NCBI GenBank assembly: GCA_018606645.1
Contig: JAGVRI010000006.1
Coordinates: 1 to 64,000 of the forward strand
Source: Chloroflexota bacterium
GTDB taxonomy: Bacteria > Chloroflexota > Anaerolineae > JAAYZQ01
DNA: 64,000 bases
Direction of reading: 5' to 3'
Shown here: one piece after another, positions 58,899 to 64,000 of the stretch
Layout of the letters: every line of letters begins with the position of its first letter
Position numbering within the stretch: the first letter of the stretch is position 1
The notes under the pieces: generated by a model
What the model was told of the DNA's origin: nothing
Seen by the model: the letters and a program-made list of their open reading frames with translations, nothing else
Database searches by the model: none
Made by a program: the position numbers and the translations under genes

Positions 58899-60872
58899 AT
58901 GCAGAGGATTTCGGCGTGGCTGACCCGTTTGAAGCTTCAGTATATCCTGGTCCTGGGTTTCATGCTAACCGCAGTCATCACCATCGGCACCAGCACCTGG
59001 ATGACCTACACGGTGATCAACAAGTATCTCAAAGGTGCTCAAGACGCCCGCGTGGGCCGGGATATGAATCTGGCAGAAGCCTTCTACGATCTCAAAGTCA
59101 GGGACATTCGCTCCATGGCCGGGCGGCTGGCCGCATCGGGCACTGTCCGGTATAACGTGACTGCAGCCAGCCAGGGCGAAAGCCAGGCCATCCGCGCTCT
59201 GGAGGAGAGTATCGACAACGAGCTCCGGAACTTGCCCCCATCGACCAAGCGTTTCGTCGTTATCACCGACGCCAGAGGCTTCAGCGTCGCCGGGCAGGTG
59301 TTGGCTGAGAATCAATATCGGCCCGCTCTGCGACGCACCGATTGGTCTTCGCTGCCCATCATCGCTGCGGCACTCAACAGCGGCCAGATTCAATCCGGCA
59401 CCGAAGTCATCCCCGCCGAAATATTGCGCTGGGTAGGGCTGGATGAACAGGCCCGCATCCCGGTGATCGATACCCCCAAGGCAGCCCCCCAACTATACGA
59501 TCCTCGGGAGGGCACGGCCGGCTTGGTCGTTGCCAGCGTAGCCCCCGTCCTCTCGGACAACCAGGTCATCGGTTCGGTATTGGTCGGCCACCTGCTTAAC
59601 CGCGATTTCACTCTGGTCGACCGAATCAAAGAAGTGGCGGGAGTGGATACGTCCACCATTTTTCTCGGAGACTGGCGCGTATCCACCAATGTGCTGGACG
59701 CGGACGGCAACCGGGCCATCGGCACACGGCTCTCCAAAGAAGTCTATGATCAGGTGCTCATCAAAGGAGAGGAATTTACTGGTCCAGCCTACGTCGTCGG
59801 TCAATGGTACATCAGCCGCTATCGTCCTTTATACGACCACGTTGGCCACATCACCGGCATCCTCTATGTGGGAGCCAACCAGTCCAGGTTTCAGACACTG
59901 GTTGTTTCGTTCTTGCGCCAGGTCATTCTGATCGCCATTTCGGCTCTTCTGATGGCCGCCCTGATTGCCATCCCGGTGGCCTATCTGATCTCCCATCCCC
60001 TGACCATCCTGGCCATGGCGACCCGCCGGGTGGCCGAGGGGGACTGGACGGTGCGGGTCTCTGGCGAAGGCTATCAGGAGATGCACATCCTGGCCGAATC
60101 GTTCAACACCATGATCGAGAACCTGAAAGAGACGCAAGAGCAGTTGGTGCAAAAAGAAAAGCTGGCCTCTGTAGGCCAACTGGCCGCCGGCGTGGCCCAT
60201 GAGATCAATAACCCGCTGGGCTCCGTGTTGCTCTATGCCGATATCCTGCACAAGGAGACTCCGCCGGAAAATGTGCAGCAGCGAGCCGACCTGGAAATGA
60301 TCATCAACGAAGCCACTCGCTGCAAGGCAATTGTTAACGATCTCCTGAACTTTTCTCGTCAGAACGAAGTGCTGGCCCAGGAAACCGACTTGAATGCCCT
60401 GCTACGCGAACTGGCTGAAGAAGTAAGTCGGTTGGAACTGTACCAGAGAGTCAAGGTGGTCCAGGACCTGGATCCAAACCTGCCGGTCATCCAGGCCGAC
60501 CCTCTGCAGCTCCGCCAGGTCTTTCTCAACCTGATGAACAACGCAGCAGAAGCCATGCCCGAAGGGGGGACCTTGACCCTTCGCACCCGCCGTGATCCGG
60601 CGAACGAACAGGTCATCGCCCAAGTGCAGGACACGGGGATCGGCATTCCGCCGGAGAATATGAAAAAGATCTTTACTCCCTTTTTCACCACCAAACCGAT
60701 CGGCAAGGGAACTGGCCTGGGGCTGGCGATCATCTACGGCATCGTCAAGATGCACCGCGGCCAGATCAGCGTTCAGAGCGAGGTAGGCAAAGGCACGACC
60801 TTCACCATCACCTTGCGAGAGCGCCTGCCCATCCAAACGGAGAGAGCCGAGCCAAGTCTCATCGCACTCTAG
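58899..60872 (+). CDS. Cache-domain sensor histidine kinase, NtrB-like core
   Basis: The 657-residue protein has an N-terminal membrane helix (residues 15-38), a large extracytoplasmic sensor of single-Cache type (residues 40-335), a second helix ([20 protein letters not shown]), HAMP, and a kinase core with [46 protein letters not shown] and [13 protein letters not shown]. The sensor should read a small ligand outside the cell. The receiver-kinase gene follows after 35 nt, making a likely phosphorelay partner. Confidence 0.92.
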   Translation: MQRISAWLTRLKLQYILVLGFMLTAVITIGTSTWMTYTVINKYLKGAQDARVGRDMNLAEAFYDLKVRDIRSMAGRLAASGTVRYNVTAASQGESQAIRALEESIDNELRNLPPSTKRFVVITDARGFSVAGQVLAENQYRPALRRTDWSSLPIIAAALNSGQIQSGTEVIPAEILRWVGLDEQARIPVIDTPKAAPQLYDPREGTAGLVVASVAPVLSDNQVIGSVLVGHLLNRDFTLVDRIKEVAGVDTSTIFLGDWRVSTNVLDADGNRAIGTRLSKEVYDQVLIKGEEFTGPAYVVGQWYISRYRPLYDHVGHITGILYVGANQSRFQTLVVSFLRQVILIAISALLMAALIAIPVAYLISHPLTILAMATRRVAEGDWTVRVSGEGYQEMHILAESFNTMIENLKETQEQLVQKEKLASVGQLAAGVAHEINNPLGSVLLYADILHKETPPENVQQRADLEMIINEATRCKAIVNDLLNFSRQNEVLAQETDLNALLRELAEEVSRLELYQRVKVVQDLDPNLPVIQADPLQLRQVFLNLMNNAAEAMPEGGTLTLRTRRDPANEQVIAQVQDTGIGIPPENMKKIFTPFFTTKPIGKGTGLGLAIIYGIVKMHRGQISVQSEVGKGTTFTITLRERLPIQTERAEPSLIAL

Positions 60873-60907
60873 TTCCGTAAAGCCTTGACCCCTCAGGAGC
60901 TCTCAGC

Positions 60908-62068
60908 ATGGACAACCAGGAGCATCCGGCTCACATCCTTATCGTTGACGATGAGGCCGGCATGCGGGAGGGCTGCAGACGGGTGCTGGCCCCCCGCGGC
61001 TATCGGGTTGATACCGCAGCCAGCTTTGAGGTAGCCCTGGATCTGATCCGCAATCAGAACTACGATTTGCTGCTACTCGACGCCATGCTGCCGGACGGCA
61101 ACGGGCTGAACCTGATCGCCCCGGCCCTCGAGCGGGATCCGGATACCATCTGTGTCGTGATTACCGGCTTTGGCAGCATCCCCATGGCCGTCGAAGCGGT
61201 CCGAAAGGGAGCCTATGATTTTCTCTCCAAGCCCTTCACCGCCGACGAGCTGCTGATGGCGGTGAACCAGGGCCTGGAGCGGCGTCGGCTGAAAGCCATT
61301 GAGAGGCAGTCTATCGAGCTCTCCCGGGCCAAGGAGGAACTGGAAAAGCTGGACCAGATCAAGAGCCAGTTCATGCTCAAGGTGGCCCACGAACTCAGAG
61401 CCCCGTTGGCCGCCATCCAAAGTTACATCAACCTCATCCTGGGTGGTTATCTATCGGGGGAGGAACTCCCCTCCACCCTGACCCGGGTCCAGGCCCGGCT
61501 CCAGGAAGCCCTGGACATGGTCGCGGACCTCCTTCAACTGGCGCGCCTCAAGCAGGCGAGGGATCAACTGCTGGAAAAGGCCAGCCCCCAACCGGCCGCC
61601 GAGGTTCTCGAGGAGGTGTGCGCTCTCTTCCGCGAGCAAGCCCATAACAAACAGCAACGCCTGGAGGTAGATATCCAGGCGCGGCCAACCATCGTCATAC
61701 ATCGCGATCATCTAAGACAAATTTGGACGAACCTGATCAGCAACGCGATCAAGTATACCCCTCCGGGAGGCCAGATCACCATCACCCTGGGTACCGACGA
61801 TAATCACCTGGTCAGCGCCGTCGAGGATTCGGGTATCGGCATTGCCGAAGAGGACCTACCCAACCTCTTTCAGGAGTTCTTCCGTACCGAACAGGCCAAG
61901 GCCAGCGGCGAGATCGGAACCGGACTGGGCCTGTCCATCGTGAAGCAAATCATCGAATCCTACCATGGCACGATCCAGGTCACCTCTCGCTTGGGCCAGG
62001 GCAGCCGCTTTCTCTTTTCCCTCCCCTTATCTCCGCCTCCAGCCGAGGTCGCTACGGCCCAGTCTTGA
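60908..62068 (+). CDS. Receiver-histidine kinase fusion protein
   Basis: The 386-residue protein has an N-terminal receiver (HILIVDDEAGMREG with the acidic pair, phospho-Asp in LLLLDAMLPDGNG, Lys in FLSKPF), a coiled coil, HisKA with LKVAHELRAPLAAIQSYINL and an HATPase domain (NLISNAIKYTPPGG, VEDSGIGI, GTGLGLSIVKQII). The receiver at the front suggests it takes phosphate from the Cache kinase and changes its own kinase activity. AGGAGCT precedes the ATG. The end overlaps the convergent protease gene by 17 nt. Confidence 0.92.
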   Translation: MDNQEHPAHILIVDDEAGMREGCRRVLAPRGYRVDTAASFEVALDLIRNQNYDLLLLDAMLPDGNGLNLIAPALERDPDTICVVITGFGSIPMAVEAVRKGAYDFLSKPFTADELLMAVNQGLERRRLKAIERQSIELSRAKEELEKLDQIKSQFMLKVAHELRAPLAAIQSYINLILGGYLSGEELPSTLTRVQARLQEALDMVADLLQLARLKQARDQLLEKASPQPAAEVLEEVCALFREQAHNKQQRLEVDIQARPTIVIHRDHLRQIWTNLISNAIKYTPPGGQITITLGTDDNHLVSAVEDSGIGIAEEDLPNLFQEFFRTEQAKASGEIGTGLGLSIVKQIIESYHGTIQVTSRLGQGSRFLFSLPLSPPPAEVATAQS

Positions 62069-63590
62069 TCACACATGGGACATAGACCGCAGCCGTCCAT
62101 TCGCCAAAGGTCATCGCCTCGGCAATGTTGCTGTATTTCGAGTCGCCATCATCATTGAAGGCGCGCACTCGATAGAAGTACAGGGTCTCTTTTTGCAGCC
62201 CTGTGTCTGAATAAGCGCGCACATTGGCCCCCACCGTGGCGATCTGGTTCCAGTTGAACACCCCATCCCGTGAACGCTCGATCTTGAAGCCGTTCTCGTC
62301 GGTGCTCTGATCGGTCCATTTCAGATCGATCTGGCGGGTTGAGACCGCCTGAGCCTGCAGGTTGGTCGGCGCCAGAGGAACATGACGGGTGCCCTCATAG
62401 ACGACATAGGTCGCGGCGTAGCCCACATTGGAGACTCCTCGGGCAATCCGCATATAGCCGCCCTCGCCCCAGCCCGGTCCCCACGAATTACGCAGATACC
62501 AGATGCCGTGGCTGCCCTGGGCATCATCCCAGCCCACCAGGACCACGGCATGGTTCACCCCACCTTGGCACTGATACGTCTCGTCAGTGGCAAACACACC
62601 ACTCCGGTAGGACTGAAAAGCTGATCCGACACACACGGCCACCGAAATCGGCCCGTAGTTGTAGATCGCCTGTTTGATCTCGGCAACCGACGGGACATTA
62701 ACGCTCGGATTGACAGAGCTCCATGAGAGCAGCTTCTCATGGTGAGGGTGAGGGGGATTGCACGGCAGGTCAAGGGCCATGTATGGAAAGTCCGCCTCAT
62801 AGACCGCCCCAGCCGCCGGCTCCCCAGGCGGGACCTTGTCCTTGTGGTAGGCGTGGGCCCACCACCCTCCGTTGCATCCCCACCCATCGGTGTTACAGGA
62901 GACAAGATACTGCTCGGATAGATCTTTCGTCAACCCGTCCTTGATCTTGATCAACGACTCAAGAGGTCCCACCGTGCCAAAGGCCCAGCAACTCCCGCAG
63001 TACCCCTGATCCTTAACCGGCGTACATCCTCCGAGATCACACCAGTTAAAGGCAGTGGGAAGGTCTTCGGGAGACACCGCATCGGCCAACTCCTCATCGG
63101 CTACAGCAGCACTGGTAGACCGGTCATCCGTCCACCTCGTTTCCGATTCTGTGTTGGGCCCAAATGGCCCCACCGTCTGCACCTGGATCGAAAACCGATG
63201 CAAGGGAGCCTGCTCTTCCCACGGCCGGCGGTAGACCAGGACCAGATCGGTCGAGCCGGCACCAACCGCCTGGAAGCGGTATACCATCCGCACTGGCGCG
63301 CCCAGCCGATCCGATTGAGGAACAAACTCAACCGGGCCGATCGGGCGTAGTATCTTTATGTCAATGTTAACAATCTCCCACAAATAGCCGGTGGAAGGAT
63401 TGCCCTCTAGGTCCACCACCAGCATCTGATCCCCCCGCAGTTCCAATCGTTGCCCGTTGTCCGCTTCACGTACGATTCTCTCCTCGGAACCGATCAGACT
63501 TGCCCGGGGTACGGCCGGATGGACGAGAGCGGAGGCCGCCACGAATAAAGTGATAAATGAAAGAAACATACTGAATCGTTTCAAACTCAC
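62052..63590 (-). CDS. Secreted chagasin-papain-Fn3 fusion protease
   Basis: The 512-residue protein starts with a signal peptide (about 1-30). Residues 45-140 match the chagasin-like cysteine peptidase inhibitor family I42, with its three contact loops: GNPSTGYLWE (63-72), GAGSTDLV (110-117) and RRPWE (121-125). A papain-family C1 domain follows (about 180-400) with DQGYCGSCWAF (Gln195, Cys201), GVNHAVVLVGWD (His347) and LRNSWGPGWGEGGY (Asn368), so the catalytic residues are complete. A fibronectin type III domain ends the protein (about 405-495). The inhibitor domain likely takes the place of a normal prodomain. It acts outside the cell. Confidence 0.9.
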   Translation of the reverse strand: MSLKRFSMFLSFITLFVAASALVHPAVPRASLIGSEERIVREADNGQRLELRGDQMLVVDLEGNPSTGYLWEIVNIDIKILRPIGPVEFVPQSDRLGAPVRMVYRFQAVGAGSTDLVLVYRRPWEEQAPLHRFSIQVQTVGPFGPNTESETRWTDDRSTSAAVADEELADAVSPEDLPTAFNWCDLGGCTPVKDQGYCGSCWAFGTVGPLESLIKIKDGLTKDLSEQYLVSCNTDGWGCNGGWWAHAYHKDKVPPGEPAAGAVYEADFPYMALDLPCNPPHPHHEKLLSWSSVNPSVNVPSVAEIKQAIYNYGPISVAVCVGSAFQSYRSGVFATDETYQCQGGVNHAVVLVGWDDAQGSHGIWYLRNSWGPGWGEGGYMRIARGVSNVGYAATYVVYEGTRHVPLAPTNLQAQAVSTRQIDLKWTDQSTDENGFKIERSRDGVFNWNQIATVGANVRAYSDTGLQKETLYFYRVRAFNDDGDSKYSNIAEAMTFGEWTAAVYVPCVIKTGP

Positions 63591-63663
63591 GGACCTCCTC
63601 CTTGCCCGGCCATCCGACCACGCCGCGTATTTCTCTCCCTTGCTTCGCCTCTCTACGAACCTA

Positions 63664-64000
63664 TCACACGTTGGAAGGGCTCACTCGATACAGCATCTCC
63701 CCCGCCTTGGGCACAACCAGGATCCCTTCGTCCTCACGTCCGAGCCATTCTTTTATGTCAATTTCGTTTGGATCCAGATAGCCCAGGTTGACCCGTTCAC
63801 ACCGCTCCCGTGGAATGCTTGTGGCCAGCGTCACCTGGATGCGGGGTTGTTCCACACCGGTCGCTGCGTCATAGGTGCCCAGCCCACGCAGGTGCGTCGA
63901 ATGGGCCAACACCCCCCACGGATAATGCTTGAACCGATCCCATTGTTTGACAAAATAGTCCCGGACGTGATACCCCACCTGGTCAATCACCCGGCCGTGC
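63664..64000 (-). CDS. Unrecognised protein, C-terminal part, cut by the window edge
   Basis: About 111 residues are visible and the frame runs off the right edge (the codons before GTG 63990 are open). The text HVRDYFVKQWDRFKHYPWG, LATSIPRERCERVNLGYLDP and ILVVPKAGEMLYRVSPSNV has the look of a soluble cytoplasmic enzyme end. There is no signal or membrane segment. A weak resemblance to lactate-racemase-like (DUF2088) C-termini is not enough for a call. Confidence 0.6.
   Translation of the reverse strand, partial: HGRVIDQVGYHVRDYFVKQWDRFKHYPWGVLAHSTHLRGLGTYDAATGVEQPRIQVTLATSIPRERCERVNLGYLDPNEIDIKEWLGREDEGILVVPKAGEMLYRVSPSNV

Overview
The window is about 64 kb of gene-dense, moderately GC-rich bacterial DNA, most likely from a member of the Chloroflexota. 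The evidence is a lipoprotein with a long KETVQV/TPEPTP linker of the kind common in that phylum, an FMN-riboswitch ABC transporter resembling the RibXY type, a KaiC-KaiB-kinase cassette, a fungal/archaeal-type aspartate-semialdehyde dehydrogenase and a diterpene gene pair known (from memory) in Herpetosiphon and Mycobacterium tuberculosis. No rRNA, tRNA, CRISPR array or complete transposon was seen. The taxonomic call is inference.

Region 1 (1-4046, + strand) is a nucleoside-type (BMP/PnrA family) ABC importer: the end of the binding protein, a double ATPase and two permeases. Region 2 (4121-20278, - strand) is the most unusual block: fifteen closely packed genes read from one near-perfect promoter. 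They include equivalents of the poorly understood E. coli yhf operon (YhfZ, PRD protein YhfY, Php, YhfU, YhfT, YhfS, YhfX, YhfW), an M20 amidohydrolase, an MttB-family methyltransferase, a peptide-type ABC importer, and both general PTS proteins (HPr and Enzyme I) with no EII component. The PRD protein is the obvious candidate target of HPr.

Region 3 (20297-27071, - strand) looks like sugar/sugar-acid metabolism: an MBL hydrolase, an RraA-like aldolase family protein, a glucarate-dehydratase-like enolase-superfamily enzyme, a sugar-nucleotide epimerase and a divergent GH38-like protein. Region 4 (27389-35541, + strand) has pyruvate phosphate dikinase with its own promoter and terminator, then a SAM-I riboswitch heading cystathionine gamma-synthase, aspartokinase, aspartate-semialdehyde dehydrogenase and a HAD-like protein whose motifs appear in permuted order.

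Region 5 (35592-43707, - strand) is a seven-gene terpenoid operon: an HTH protein, MFS exporter, GNAT/FemAB-like acyltransferase, ICMT-like membrane methyltransferase, a homologue of the tuberculosinyl transferase Rv3378c, a class II diterpene cyclase (Rv3377c-like) and a membrane hybrid histidine kinase. Region 6 (43965-49933) has four tandem 87-bp hairpin repeats, of which one diverged copy lies 20 kb away, followed by KaiC, KaiB and a very large hybrid kinase. Region 7 (49922-54201, - strand) is an FMN-riboswitch-controlled NitT/TauT-type importer with a GT-C membrane protein inserted. Region 8 (54203-62068, + strand) holds mutL, a reductase/epimerase and three consecutive histidine kinases. 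Region 9 has a secreted protease joining a chagasin-like inhibitor, papain and Fn3 domain, and a partial gene at the right edge.
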